Positions 36,218 through 44,791 of a DNA stretch of 64,000 bases are shown here, piece by piece (position 1 is the first letter of the stretch; each line of letters starts with the position of its first letter). The notes below the pieces were generated by a model. It did not search any database, was not told the DNA's origin, and saw only the letters and a program-made list of their open reading frames with translations. The position numbers and the translations under genes are program-made. Source of the DNA: Legionella_C dresdenensis (GTDB lineage: Bacteria; Pseudomonadota; Gammaproteobacteria; Legionellales; Legionellaceae); contig NZ_JBHSAB010000023.1 of NCBI RefSeq assembly GCF_042649825.1, positions 1 to 64,000 on the forward strand. Direction: 5' to 3'.

Positions 36218-36376
36218 AGAGAGTGCTCAGAAATATCGATTAAAGCAGAAGAACACCTACAAGAGGATTGCCGTAACTCACGCAATAGATATTTTGGTCA
36301 GCTTTTTCAAGCAGATGATACGCCAACAAGTGAACAAGCGGAAGAGGTGCCCTCTGTTGCCCAAGTAGCTGGATAA
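36218..36376 (+). pseudogene. Possible 3' remnant of an unidentified gene
   Basis: A 52-codon open stretch without a start codon, containing AEEHLQEDCRNSRNRYFGQL and FQADDTPTSEQAEEVPSVAQ, ending in TAA. The amino-acid composition looks protein-like, and the stretch sits in an otherwise gene-free interval (36118-36411). I cannot name the parent family. Confidence 0.25.
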
Positions 36377-36411
36377 GATAGAAAAAAGAACTTAGGAATT
36401 TTGTAGTGAAC

Positions 36412-37296
36412 CTACGTTGAGATTTTTAGTGGTATCCCGCTTAGTGTTTTTAACTCTTGTGCAGCTAAAGCTGCATTAATATTTTTATAGCCTGACCAAT
36501 ACTTGGCTGCTAACCGGGTTAAACTTTCCTTACGTAACTCGGCCAATTGCTGATGGACTTCCATATAGATAGTTTTCCCCATATGCCCGACCTTAACGGG
36601 ATCATTAATTACGCGCACGGATGTGCCTGGCGTAACAAAATCGTAGAGATATTCAATATCCTCAGGCATCATTCGTATACAACCGGCGCTTACCCTGGAA
36701 CCAACACCGTCCTTGCGGTTAGTGCCATGGATAAGATAAGTAGGCCAACCAAGACGTAATACATGTCTGCCTAATGGATTTCCTGCGCCGGGAGGAAACT
36801 CGTTGGGAATAGGCGTACCATTCTTTGCGGCCTCCGCACGGACATTATCAGTCGGCCGCCATATCGGATCACGCTCTTTAGCCGTTACTTTAGTTGTACC
36901 AACCGGTGTATTCCACCCTTCCCTGCCGATCCCGACCGGCATGGTGATTACAGTATTATCACCCGGCACATAATAATAAAGCCGATATTCAGCGAGGTTA
37001 ATGACCAACCCTTGTCTTGGGCCTTGCGGCAAAATATATTGTGACGGAATCACCAGCCTGGTACGCGGTAATAAAGGACGTAATGGATCCACCTGAGGGT
37101 TGGCGCTGACCATCTCATAATAACCCACATCATAACGTATCCCGACATCGCTTAAAGTTTCGCCTGGTTCAGGGTTGGTGTATTGCACTTCGCCCACTAT
37201 ATCGCCATGCTGAGGGATTACATAGGTAGCAGCATGGGTATTGCAGACCAGGAGGCAGGTATATATATACAGCGATAAACAAGATTTCAGCGACAT
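36412..37296 (-). CDS. Periplasmic L,D-transpeptidase (ErfK/YbiS/YnhG type)
   Basis: 294 residues. A signal peptide (MSLKSCLSLYIYTCLLVCNT, cut after HA) leads to a LysM-like segment (GETLSDVGIRYDVGYYEMVS) and a YkuD catalytic domain with YLIHGTNRKDGVG and SRVSAGCIRM (catalytic Cys). Members cross-link peptidoglycan or attach lipoproteins to it. The ATG at 37296 is chosen over a TTG four codons earlier and has GGAT eight bases upstream. The stop reads TAGGTT, like the edge of the palindromic repeat, but no hairpin follows. Confidence 0.92.
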   Translation of the reverse strand: MSLKSCLSLYIYTCLLVCNTHAATYVIPQHGDIVGEVQYTNPEPGETLSDVGIRYDVGYYEMVSANPQVDPLRPLLPRTRLVIPSQYILPQGPRQGLVINLAEYRLYYYVPGDNTVITMPVGIGREGWNTPVGTTKVTAKERDPIWRPTDNVRAEAAKNGTPIPNEFPPGAGNPLGRHVLRLGWPTYLIHGTNRKDGVGSRVSAGCIRMMPEDIEYLYDFVTPGTSVRVINDPVKVGHMGKTIYMEVHQQLAELRKESLTRLAAKYWSGYKNINAALAAQELKTLSGIPLKIST

Positions 37297-37457
37297 GCGA
37301 TAATCCAAAATTTTTGTTGTCTATCATAGTATTTTCAACGATACAGGGCAATCGTAATATTTAAAAACGCTCAAGGTGATAATGGGCGGTTTTCATTGAG
37401 TATATCTTTTTTCGCATTATTATTCCTGTTGCCAACCGGCCCAACATTACCAATCTA

Positions 37458-37522
37458 CAATCAGTTTTCAGGCTTGGAGTGCTTGATAAAAAATCTTGTT
37501 GGGTCAAAACGACCCAACCTAC
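37458..37522 (-). terminator. Extended palindromic repeat acting as terminator of the beta-oxidation operon
   Basis: Minus-strand GTAGGTTGGGTC..GACCCAACAA followed by GATTTTTTATC, then the same 40-base tail as the copy after rplI (CAAGCACTCCAAGCCTGAAA). Lies 83 bases past the end of the dehydrogenase gene. Confidence 0.7.
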
Positions 37523-37604
37523 AAAAATTGTCCGGCACAAAGAAAGTGAAGTACTCGGCATGGGAGAATTGAGTATCCTTAACTTAATAGCACTGAACCT
37601 GCGT

Positions 37605-39626
37605 TTACAAGCCGGCATCCACTTTAAAGCGATCGCCATATTGTGTTTCAAGCTGGGTAAACAGTTCATTCAGCTTATCTTTGCCAAACTGGCGGGCATA
37701 GTTCATAGGGCCGCCTCTGAACGGGGCGAATCCTGTGGCGAAAATCATTGCGCCATCAAGCAAATCACTATCAGCAACTACCCCCTCGCGCAGACAGGCG
37801 GCAGCCTCATTAACCATACGCAAGATTAAGCGATTGGCTATGTCTTTGCCCGGCTTTTCGATTTTCTCTTTTTTCTTCACCGGTTTGCCATTTTTATATT
37901 TGTAAAACCCTTCGCCGGTTTTGCGCCCTAATTTACCGGCTTTAACCATATCACGCAGGCGTTGCGGTATTGTGCCGCCGTAGTGTTTGGTCAGGTTTTC
38001 CGCTACAGCCAGGCAAACGTCCATACCTACTGTATCCGCAAGTTCCACCGGGCCCATAAACATACCAAATTTTTTAGCAGCTTCGTCAATCTCTTCACCT
38101 GAATAGCCTTCCTCAAGCAACTGAACACATTCCATCAGGTAAGGCATTAACACCCGGTTAACTAAAAATCCGGGACTCGATTTAACCGGCAATGGCAAAC
38201 GGCCAATCTGATTAACAAAGGCGCATGAACGATCACCCACCTCTTTACTGGTTTTAGCGCTGCTGACCACTTCAACCAATTCCATTTTGGCAACAGGATT
38301 GAAATAGTGAATGCCAACCAGTCGGCCTGGCTCCTCCATTACAGCACTGATTTCATCCAGCGGGATACTTGAAGTGTTGGTAGCAATAATTGCGTCTTTA
38401 CGCGCTTTCTGCTCGACCTGTTTCATTATTGATTGTTTCACTTCCAGGTTTTCAAACACTGCTTCAATGATAACGTCAGCTCGAGCGATACCATGCCCAT
38501 CCGGATCAGGAATCAATCTATCCATTGCTGCCTGAATCAGCCGCGGCTCTTTCAGTTTCTTTTTGAATAGCGTGTAAGCACGGCCAATGGCTGGTGCAAT
38601 CTGGGCATATGATTTATCCTGCAAGGTCACGCGTAAGCCGCGCAAAGCGCACCAGGCGGCAATATCGCCTCCCATTACTCCGGCACCAATTACATGAACA
38701 TGCTGCGCTCTGAAATCGCTTGCCTTGGCAAAGTCCTTCATCTGCTCACGCAGCAGGAAAGCTCTAATCAGGTTTTTGGCGGTATCGCCCTGAGTAATAA
38801 GCTGTTCAACAGAATCTGCTTCTTTCAGATAAGCGCGCTCACCAACCCCGCCTTCTTTTTCCCATAAATCGATTACGGCATACGGTGCGGGATAATGTTC
38901 TTTTCGTACCCGTTTGGCTACGTTTGACCGCATCAATGACGCCAGCATTTTTCTTACGAAACCAAGATTAGTCAGAGACTGAATCATACCCGGTTTATGT
39001 TTTGCCGGTTTATTCAGTACAAACCAGGTTGCTGCACGTTTCAATTGGCGGACAGGTACCACATCATCGACTACGCCTAGCGCTTTCGCTTTTTTTGCCG
39101 CAAGCGCCGCGCCTGTCAGGATAACTTGCGATAACGCATTAAAGCCGCCAATCAATCTCGGCAGACGTACTGTCCCTCCCCAACCTGGATGAATACCTAG
39201 CAAAATTTCAGGCAGGCCTATCCGCGTGTCTTTGCTATCGCTTGCAACCCGGTAGTCACAGGCAAGCGCCAGCTCAAGCCCCCCGCCCATGCAGAAGCCG
39301 TCAATCATGGCGACTGTTGGAATAGTCAATGCCTCAAGGCGTGAAAATACCGTTTGCCCTTTCCGTAAAAACTCAACAGCCTGATCCGGAGTTGAAAATT
39401 GAGTAAACGTTTTAATGTCGGCGCCTGCGATAAAGCCCTTCTTTTTCGCAGAATAAATTACCAGTCCTTTTACGTTTGTCTGCTTCGCAATATCCTGCAA
39501 CAGGCTGTTTAATTCATCGAGGACATCAGCATTGATTGCATTTACTTCCATGTCCTGACGATCAATGGCTAACCAGATGATTTGTTGTTCGTCAGTCTGT
39601 ATATTCCAATGTTTGTAGGTACTCAT
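37605..39626 (-). CDS. Fatty-acid oxidation multifunctional enzyme (enoyl-CoA hydratase / 3-hydroxyacyl-CoA dehydrogenase)
   Basis: 673 residues, FadB/FadJ-like alpha subunit. The N-terminal crotonase domain shows FIAGADIKTF and GFCMGGGLELALACDYR. The dehydrogenase domain starts at about residue 297 with HVIGAGVMGGDIAAWCALRG (NAD-binding) and contains VGIHYFNPVAKMELVEVV. The C-terminal domain has GMDVCLAVAENL and FRGGPMNYA. The ATG at 39626 overlaps the thiolase stop (TAATG). Length is nearer FadJ (714) than FadB (729). With the thiolase it forms a complete beta-oxidation pair. Confidence 0.93.
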   Translation of the reverse strand: MSTYKHWNIQTDEQQIIWLAIDRQDMEVNAINADVLDELNSLLQDIAKQTNVKGLVIYSAKKKGFIAGADIKTFTQFSTPDQAVEFLRKGQTVFSRLEALTIPTVAMIDGFCMGGGLELALACDYRVASDSKDTRIGLPEILLGIHPGWGGTVRLPRLIGGFNALSQVILTGAALAAKKAKALGVVDDVVPVRQLKRAATWFVLNKPAKHKPGMIQSLTNLGFVRKMLASLMRSNVAKRVRKEHYPAPYAVIDLWEKEGGVGERAYLKEADSVEQLITQGDTAKNLIRAFLLREQMKDFAKASDFRAQHVHVIGAGVMGGDIAAWCALRGLRVTLQDKSYAQIAPAIGRAYTLFKKKLKEPRLIQAAMDRLIPDPDGHGIARADVIIEAVFENLEVKQSIMKQVEQKARKDAIIATNTSSIPLDEISAVMEEPGRLVGIHYFNPVAKMELVEVVSSAKTSKEVGDRSCAFVNQIGRLPLPVKSSPGFLVNRVLMPYLMECVQLLEEGYSGEEIDEAAKKFGMFMGPVELADTVGMDVCLAVAENLTKHYGGTIPQRLRDMVKAGKLGRKTGEGFYKYKNGKPVKKKEKIEKPGKDIANRLILRMVNEAAACLREGVVADSDLLDGAMIFATGFAPFRGGPMNYARQFGKDKLNELFTQLETQYGDRFKVDAGL

Positions 39627-40939
39627 TATGCTTTCACCTCTGTCACTCTTTCCAGATACATGGCGCCGCCCTGCCCGCCTCCAATACATATTGCCGCCAT
39701 ACCATGGCTGCCGTTAGTCTGCTTTAAGGATTCCAGAACATGCAATACAATCCGTGCCCCGCTCGCACCAATTGGGTGTCCGGCAGCAATTGCACCGCCG
39801 TCTTTATTTAACTGCGCAAGTGATGGCGCTCCTAAAGGCTGTTTCAGGCCCAGTTGCTTCACACAATATTCTTCATCATTCCACGCAGCCAGACAACCGA
39901 GTACCTGAGCAGCAAATGCCTCATTAATTTCCCAGCAATCAAAATCAGCTGGTTTCATATGGTGGCGTTGCATGATGGGCGTTGCAGCATGGACAGGCCC
40001 CAAGCCCATTTGCGACGGATCCAGCGCGGACCATTGAGAATCAACAATACGCCCCAACACGGGTAAATTGTATTTTTTAACCGCATCAGCGCTGGCCAGA
40101 ATAAGTAAACAGGCTCCGTCGGTAATTTGTGAGCTGTTACCGGCTGTAACCATACCGTATTTGCGATCAAAAAATGGCTTTAGTTTCGCCAGCTTTTCAA
40201 TCGAAGAATCCGGACGAATACCGTCGTCCTGAGTATATACCCGGCCTTTAGCATCGATCATCGGAACAACTTCTGTCATCCGTCCTTCTTCAAAAGCACG
40301 GGCAAGACGCTGATGACTTTCACTGGCAAAGGCATCCAGCTGTTCACGCGTCAAGCCAAAACGGAAAGCCACTTTTTCAGCAGTCTGCCCCATATTCATC
40401 CCGACTATAGGATCAGTCAGCCCACGCAGCAAAGCAATTACGGGCGCCAGATACGACGGCCGGAACTGGGTCAGTAAACCTGCCCGCTGGCCAAAACTTT
40501 TAGCGCTAAACCATTTGCCGAGCCAGGAGGCCATTTTTTGATTAAACAGCAGGGGAGCATGACTCATGGCATCGGTACCGCCGGCCAGTATCAAATCGCT
40601 ACGGCCAGAGGCAATCTGCAGGGCAGCGTTATCAATTGCCTGCATACCGGAGGCGCAATTCCGCATGACAGTAAACGCAGGCACCTGATCGCCGCATCCA
40701 AGGCGTAAGGCAATAACCCGGGCAATATTCGCTTCATCGGGGCCAGGCATCGCTGAACCTATGATTACCTCATCCAGGGCGTCAGGTGAAAAAGGCTGGC
40801 GATTCAATAAAGGAGTCCCGGCAGCAACAGCCAAATCAGAGGCACTGAAGAGCCCTACGTCTTTTGCTTTCAAAAACGGAGTCCTGCTGCCATCCACGAC
40901 ATACACATCCCGGTTGCCCAAATTCGATTTTTGCTTCAT
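39626..40939 (-). CDS. Acetyl-CoA C-acyltransferase (thiolase, beta subunit)
   Basis: 437 residues, FadA/FadI-like. The nucleophilic Cys is C95 in VMRNCASGMQAID; the C-terminal catalytic residues are in AAGHPIGASGARI and CIGGGQGGAM. It catalyses the last beta-oxidation step, releasing acetyl-CoA. The length is that of FadI (436) rather than FadA (387), but its sequence departs from E. coli FadI, so I give no symbol. First gene of the two-gene operon with the dehydrogenase. Confidence 0.93.
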   Translation of the reverse strand: MKQKSNLGNRDVYVVDGSRTPFLKAKDVGLFSASDLAVAAGTPLLNRQPFSPDALDEVIIGSAMPGPDEANIARVIALRLGCGDQVPAFTVMRNCASGMQAIDNAALQIASGRSDLILAGGTDAMSHAPLLFNQKMASWLGKWFSAKSFGQRAGLLTQFRPSYLAPVIALLRGLTDPIVGMNMGQTAEKVAFRFGLTREQLDAFASESHQRLARAFEEGRMTEVVPMIDAKGRVYTQDDGIRPDSSIEKLAKLKPFFDRKYGMVTAGNSSQITDGACLLILASADAVKKYNLPVLGRIVDSQWSALDPSQMGLGPVHAATPIMQRHHMKPADFDCWEINEAFAAQVLGCLAAWNDEEYCVKQLGLKQPLGAPSLAQLNKDGGAIAAGHPIGASGARIVLHVLESLKQTNGSHGMAAICIGGGQGGAMYLERVTEVKA

Positions 40940-41064
40940 CTGTCCTCCTGCTCTGACATTGCAATATCAATTTATTTGATCTATTGGATATAGAAGATAG
41001 CAGTATTCGTAACTATTTGGAAATTCTAATAATTAATTTATTAAATATTTTTTTGAAAATAGTG

Positions 41065-41092
41065 TTGACGTCCTCTGAATACCTGATATACT
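41065..41092 (+). promoter_or_regulatory. Promoter of the tRNA operon
   Basis: TTGACG, 16-base spacer, TATACT, with the first tRNA starting 16 bases later. Confidence 0.75.
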
Positions 41093-41107
41093 TCGCCTCC
41101 ATTGACC

Positions 41108-41197
41108 GGAGAGATGGCCGAGTGGTCGAAGGCGCTCCCCTGCTAAGGGAGTATGGGAGAAATCCCATCGAGGGTTCGAATCCCTCTCTCTCCGCCA
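41108..41197 (+). tRNA. tRNA-Ser (GCU)
   Basis: 90 bases including an encoded CCA. The acceptor stem GGAGAGA pairs with TCTCTCC. The anticodon loop is CTGCTAA (anticodon GCT), a long variable arm (GTATGGGAGAAATCCCATC) marks a class II tRNA, and the T-arm is GGGTTCGAATCCC. Confidence 0.97.
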
Positions 41198-41203
41198 GTA
41201 CAC

Positions 41204-41280
41204 GCGCCCGTAGCTCAGTAGGATAGAGTATCTGGCTACGAACCAGGGGGTCGGAGGTTCGAATCCTTCCGGGCGCGCCA
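41204..41280 (+). tRNA. tRNA-Arg (ACG)
   Basis: 77 bases with CCA. Acceptor GCGCCCG / CGGGCGC, D-arm AGCTCAGTAGGATAGAGT, anticodon stem-loop CTGGCTACGAACCAG (anticodon ACG, normally edited to ICG by TadA), T-arm GGAGGTTCGAATCCTTCC. It follows tRNA-Ser by six bases, so both come from one transcript. Confidence 0.97.
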
Positions 41281-41292
41281 TTACGTTGTAAG

Positions 41293-41319
41293 AAGCCTGC
41301 TTTATGCAGGCTTTTTTTT
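41293..41319 (+). terminator. Intrinsic terminator of the tRNA operon
   Basis: AAGCCTGC, loop TTTA, GCAGGCTT, followed by a run of Ts, 13 bases past tRNA-Arg. Confidence 0.9.
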
Positions 41320-41360
41320 GCCTGCAGATTGGCTCGTTGCCACCCGCCTACAAAAAGTAG

Positions 41361-41388
41361 TTGTTATTGTGATCGGTTTTGATATAAT
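41361..41388 (+). promoter_or_regulatory. Promoter of the small Cys-rich peptide gene
   Basis: TTGTTA, 16-base spacer, perfect TATAAT, 40 bases upstream of the ATG at 41428. Confidence 0.6.
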
Positions 41389-41427
41389 CGCCAGCGGAAA
41401 TTTTAAGGAAATAACAAGGAAATAACT

Positions 41428-41565
41428 ATGAAGTCCAAAATAATAAAAAAAATCGTTGAAAGGAAAAAAGCCAATTTTCTAAAGCATAAATCCGGTAATC
41501 AATCAGCCAATGAAATTTGTCATCCATGTACTGCCTGTCATGGCTATTGCAGATTTTCAAGATAA
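41428..41565 (+). CDS. 45-residue Cys-rich peptide
   Basis: A short gene with a good Shine-Dalgarno (AAGGAAATAACT before ATG) and a promoter with a perfect -10. The product has a Lys-rich N-terminal half (MKSKIIKKIVERKKANFLKH) and a compact C-terminal tail ICHPCTACHGYCRFSR with Cys at 31, 34, 37 and 41. The C-x2-C-x2-C-x3-C pattern could bind a metal, form disulfides or be a modified-peptide core. No signal peptide. It lies 12 bases before the next gene and is probably co-transcribed with it. I do not recognise the family. Confidence 0.65.
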   Translation: MKSKIIKKIVERKKANFLKHKSGNQSANEICHPCTACHGYCRFSR

Positions 41566-41577
41566 AGGGATGGCGTG

Positions 41578-42015
41578 ATGATACCAATTGATGAATTGCT
41601 TACTTACAGCAATACTAAAGTTACAAATCGCTATACGCAAGATTACCCGAACAATACGCTTTCTCCGGAAAGCGCACTAGCTGAGCTTTTAAAGTTTTTC
41701 TGGCTTTCTGAAAAACATAAAAATGAGCAATTTAACGTGCCGGATAACCCGGCACTTAATTTTGTCTGCTCCATACATCCTGAAATGAAAGAAATTGATG
41801 ATTTATGGCATACATTTCTTTTATTTACCCAGGATTATATGGATTTTTGCGATCAATATTTTAAACACTATATCCACCATGTTCCCCTTGATAAAGAAAA
41901 AAACCTTGCGGCTATGGATGAAGAGAGTTATATAACAGAACTTCAGAATTATTTGTCGTATATATATGATAATCTGGGCGAGGATACTGTTGTAAAATGG
42001 TTTCATTGTAACTGA
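41578..42015 (+). CDS. Unrecognised 145-residue protein, partner of the Cys-rich peptide
   Basis: Predicted all-helical cytoplasmic protein. The central block HPEMKEIDDLWHTFLLFTQD followed by YMDFCDQYFKHYIHHVPL has conserved-looking His, Trp and Asp residues. It recalls the (E/I)D-x-x-W-H-x-x-(I/L)-L motif of glycine-rich-domain-like (DUF1399) proteins; that link is from memory and tentative. The ATG at 41578 is preceded by AAGGGATGG; a GTG sits one codon earlier. Function unknown. Confidence 0.7.
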   Translation: MIPIDELLTYSNTKVTNRYTQDYPNNTLSPESALAELLKFFWLSEKHKNEQFNVPDNPALNFVCSIHPEMKEIDDLWHTFLLFTQDYMDFCDQYFKHYIHHVPLDKEKNLAAMDEESYITELQNYLSYIYDNLGEDTVVKWFHCN

Positions 42016-42052
42016 TTTAGCCTCTTCCGCGTGAAAGTGCCTTCTCTTGTAC

Positions 42053-42142
42053 TGTCATTCCGGCGAAATTAAGGAATCCATTTCTCAAGTTGGCTCCCTA
42101 CCTTGTTTGATGGATGGATCCCCGCCTTCGCGGGGATGACAT
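42053..42142. repeat. REP-like repeat, copy 1
   Basis: TGTCATTCCGGCGAAATTAAGGAATCC.. to ..CCCCGCCTTCGCGGGGATGACAT, a variant of the widespread repeat whose ends read GTCATTCCCGCGAAGGCGGG. The left arm of this copy is degenerate. It is about 90 bases long. Confidence 0.85.
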
Positions 42143-42166
42143 ATTTCTTATACAGTCTGGGGATGC

Positions 42167-42255
42167 TGTCATTCCCGCGAAGGCGGGAATCCATTTCTCA
42201 AGTTGGCTCCTTACCTTGTTTGATGGATGGATTCCCGCCTTCGCGGGGATGACAT
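42167..42255. repeat. REP-like repeat, copy 2
   Basis: A near-identical unit 24 bases after the first, with intact inverted arms (GTCATTCCCGCGAAGGCGGG and its complement) around TTTCTCAAGTTGGCTCC. The interval 42016-42294 holds these two copies and no gene; apparent short open frames across them are repeat translations. Confidence 0.9.
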
Positions 42256-42294
42256 ATTTTCTTAACTTAATGACAGTGAAGGATAAGCCATCTC

Positions 42295-42720
42295 TTAAAC
42301 GAGCTCTTTTTTCAGATAAACCAGATCATGCTCCAATAAATAATTTTTAACTTCTGCAATAATTAAAAAACCTTGTTTAACATAAAAATCGACCGCCTGA
42401 AAATCATAGGTATCAACATATAACTTTTTAATATTATTTTTATTGGCCTGCTCAGCAATCGTGTTAATAATCTCTGTTCCTAATTTTTGCCGGCGATAGC
42501 CTTCTTCCAGCCATAATATGTCTATATATAAAGCATCGCTATGTTGCCAGACGGAAGCGCCTCCAATAATGCAATGATTTTTGTCATCCCGAGCCAGCAC
42601 ATTAAATTGACTGGCTTTCTCATGCAAATAGCGCTTATTGAAATCAATAATTTTTTGTCTTAGAAAATCTACATTTGCATTATCAGGGTGGTAATCAACC
42701 TCAATGATCGTCCTGTTCAT
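42295..42720 (-). CDS. GNAT-family N-acetyltransferase
   Basis: 141 residues, a minimal GNAT fold. Acetyl-CoA binding motif WLEEGYRRQKLGTEIINTI (about residues 76-94) and the C-terminal DTYDFQAVDFYVKQGFLI. Substrate unknown. Isolated between two repeat clusters. Confidence 0.85.
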   Translation of the reverse strand: MNRTIIEVDYHPDNANVDFLRQKIIDFNKRYLHEKASQFNVLARDDKNHCIIGGASVWQHSDALYIDILWLEEGYRRQKLGTEIINTIAEQANKNNIKKLYVDTYDFQAVDFYVKQGFLIIAEVKNYLLEHDLVYLKKELV

Positions 42721-43051
42721 GGCAAACTCTTATTGTGCCTGTTTATAATTATTTTAGATGGCTTCGTCAGGTTATCTCAAGTGGAATATTATAATATGGA
42801 ATTTTGGGCTTTACAGCCCATAGCCGTCAAATTATGGGCTATAAAAGCCATATCCGTTCGGCCTGAGGAAAATGCGGAGCATTTGTCTCGAAGGCTTGGC
42901 ACTGTACCACAGGCTTCGAGACAGCGCTAAAGCGCTTCCTCAGCCCGAACGATGTTGTGAGATGTAGAAATTTAATTAACTTGACGGCTATGGGCTGTAA
43001 AGCCCAACTTAAATAGTAACAAATTAGTTGAGCGGTTAACGATTAGTTGCT
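42721..43051. other. Gene-free stretch holding composite repeat copy 3
   Basis: 331 bases between the GNAT gene and the next rightward gene; apart from the repeat at 42804-43008 I see nothing clear. Confidence 0.7.
42804..43008 (+). repeat. Composite palindromic element, copy 3 (intact)
   Basis: 205 bases bounded by TTGGGCTTTACAGCCCA and GGGCTGTAAAGCCCAAC, with the long inverted core TTCGGCCTGAGGAAAATGCG / CGCTTCCTCAGCCCGAA. It has a duplicated degenerate GGGCT palindrome near its left end. This copy shows the uninterrupted junction AATGCGGAGCATTTGTCTCG that is broken by Ns in copy 1. Confidence 0.88.
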
Positions 43052-43744
43052 ATGGTATTGGCTTTTGCATGCCCTATTACTATGAATTGGACAATTAATT
43101 CAACCTTTCTGGACTGGTTGGCAGTAATCTATTGTGCCGGCTTTGTAATTTATTTGTTAATTGCAATTAATGTTTACCAGAAAATGGCTGGACGCAGTAC
43201 GTTTGCGAATATGCCTTTGCAGGGTAAAAACATTAAGCTTATCGCTCTCTTATTATTTCAAACCATTATCTGGCCCGCAGTGTTAGTTAGCAAAACAAAC
43301 CCGATTACCCTGCTTTCAGAACTGTTATTTAACCGTTATGGCGATCCCGGGCGGCGTTATATGGGATCAAAGGGGCTCAAAAATTTTGTTTATGACTGTA
43401 TTTATGGCAAAAAACGATATCGTTCTTATCAACTAAAGCAGATCACCTGCGTTTTAGAGGATTGTAATGGTGATTATCAAAAATTGCGTCAGGTTTTCGG
43501 CAAGCGAACAGTTTATATGAATATATATTATGGAAAAAAGCGTAATAAATACTATTTGTGTGTTATTGCGGGACTTCAACCCACGGTTAAGGAAGGACAA
43601 CAGGCCAGTAATTATGTTCTCGATGACGGTGATCTGCTTTCTGAATCTTTATTCATTAAGCGCGTTACCGGGATTAATAAACTGGCGGCAGAAACCATAT
43701 TGGCTGATTTGGGAATCCATGCGCCGAACCTGGAACAATCATAA
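43052..43744 (+). CDS. Unrecognised membrane-anchored protein
   Basis: 230 residues. Two hydrophobic segments (about residues 18-42 and 60-80) anchor a soluble basic C-terminal domain rich in Tyr, Lys and Arg (DCIYGKKRYRSYQLKQIT; TVYMNIYYGKKRNKYYLCVI). The duplicated YGKK(R) motif is notable. No Shine-Dalgarno stands out before this ATG or before an ATG ten codons later (43082), so the start is uncertain. I do not recognise the family. Confidence 0.6.
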   Translation: MVLAFACPITMNWTINSTFLDWLAVIYCAGFVIYLLIAINVYQKMAGRSTFANMPLQGKNIKLIALLLFQTIIWPAVLVSKTNPITLLSELLFNRYGDPGRRYMGSKGLKNFVYDCIYGKKRYRSYQLKQITCVLEDCNGDYQKLRQVFGKRTVYMNIYYGKKRNKYYLCVIAGLQPTVKEGQQASNYVLDDGDLLSESLFIKRVTGINKLAAETILADLGIHAPNLEQS

Positions 43745-43804
43745 AAACTGTCTCATATATGCTATTATTTGTTTAGATAAGCCACAATTGGGTGGAGAAA
43801 TTCA

Positions 43805-44785
43805 ATGGCAAAAAAAGACAGCTTTTTGAATAGAGTTTACGATATGCTGGCAAATATAGCAGGTGATTCTGGATCTAAAAATCAAGACAAGGATCAAGAT
43901 AACTTTATCGCAAGTTTACAGGAATTTTTTAATCAACTGATTAATCCACTCAACAAAAAAAAACCGGCTACTGAAGCCCCACCGCCTGGCATAGCAATTC
44001 ATAATTCAGAGGAAAATGAAATAGCCGATGAATTACATGAAGAATATTCGAAGCTCGATGATGACAGAAAAGCTTTAAGTGAGAAATATAGCAATGAAGA
44101 TCAGCCGATTTTTAACCAGCTTCAGATTGATACGCCGCAGATGATAAATAACCTTACCAAGGCAGAACATCAAGTCAAGTTGAATCAACTTACTATCGAC
44201 AGTTTATTATCGCGAATACAAGAAGCCTCAGGACAAGCGCCGCCCGCAATGACACCGATATCTGCCAATACTGCTCCTGAGAATAAAAATTCAACCGCTC
44301 CGACACCCGCTCCAGGTGCGAAAGCATTAGCTGACTATGAAAAAAATCTCGCGAGTTTTAAAAATCACGTTGATTCTTTTGACGCTAAAACACAACATGG
44401 GCAGTCGCAAAAAAAATACTTCTCAGATGACATGGAACGCATGAAGCAAGATCTGGATAGCCATAGATCGCTTCACGCGGGCATAGCGAGATTGCAAGAT
44501 GAACTGGCAACGACAAAGGACGCGCTTCAAGCAGCGCAAAATACAGCGAGCGCGCAAGAAGCAAGAATTCAGGAACTCAGCACACTTCTGGCTCAACACC
44601 TTCAGGCGAAAGGAATTAATTACATTAATAACCCTCCCGCAATGTCAGCAGCAAACAATACCATCAAAGTAAATGTCAACATCAATGCGATACCCGATCC
44701 GCATACACGGGACAACAAGGCTCAAGAGGCCAATACCCCTGCTTCTCAAGCAACTATGGAGGCAGAAACACCAAAGCCGAAATAA
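43805..44785 (+). CDS. Unrecognised coiled-coil protein
   Basis: 326 residues, highly hydrophilic, no signal peptide or membrane segment. Predicted helices at about 70-140 and a strong coiled coil at about 215-265 (ARLQDELATTKDALQAAQNT) are joined by a Pro/Ala-rich linker (APENKNSTAPTPAPGAKALA). The C-terminus is disordered and ends EAETPKPK. GGAG precedes the ATG. Such architecture is common among translocated effectors of Legionella, but nothing here proves secretion. It is convergent with the next gene. Confidence 0.6.
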   Translation: MAKKDSFLNRVYDMLANIAGDSGSKNQDKDQDNFIASLQEFFNQLINPLNKKKPATEAPPPGIAIHNSEENEIADELHEEYSKLDDDRKALSEKYSNEDQPIFNQLQIDTPQMINNLTKAEHQVKLNQLTIDSLLSRIQEASGQAPPAMTPISANTAPENKNSTAPTPAPGAKALADYEKNLASFKNHVDSFDAKTQHGQSQKKYFSDDMERMKQDLDSHRSLHAGIARLQDELATTKDALQAAQNTASAQEARIQELSTLLAQHLQAKGINYINNPPAMSAANNTIKVNVNINAIPDPHTRDNKAQEANTPASQATMEAETPKPK

Positions 44786-44791
44786 TTTTGT

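Noticed and set aside
39626..39689. A longer N-terminus for the beta-oxidation dehydrogenase
   Set aside because: The extra 21 codons lie inside the thiolase gene; the ATG at the TAATG overlap gives the expected crotonase start.
42114..42350. A 78-codon open frame translating MDPRLRGDD and VIPAKAGIH-like motifs
   Set aside because: It is a translation of the REP-like repeats at 42053-42255; such peptides are well-known annotation artefacts.
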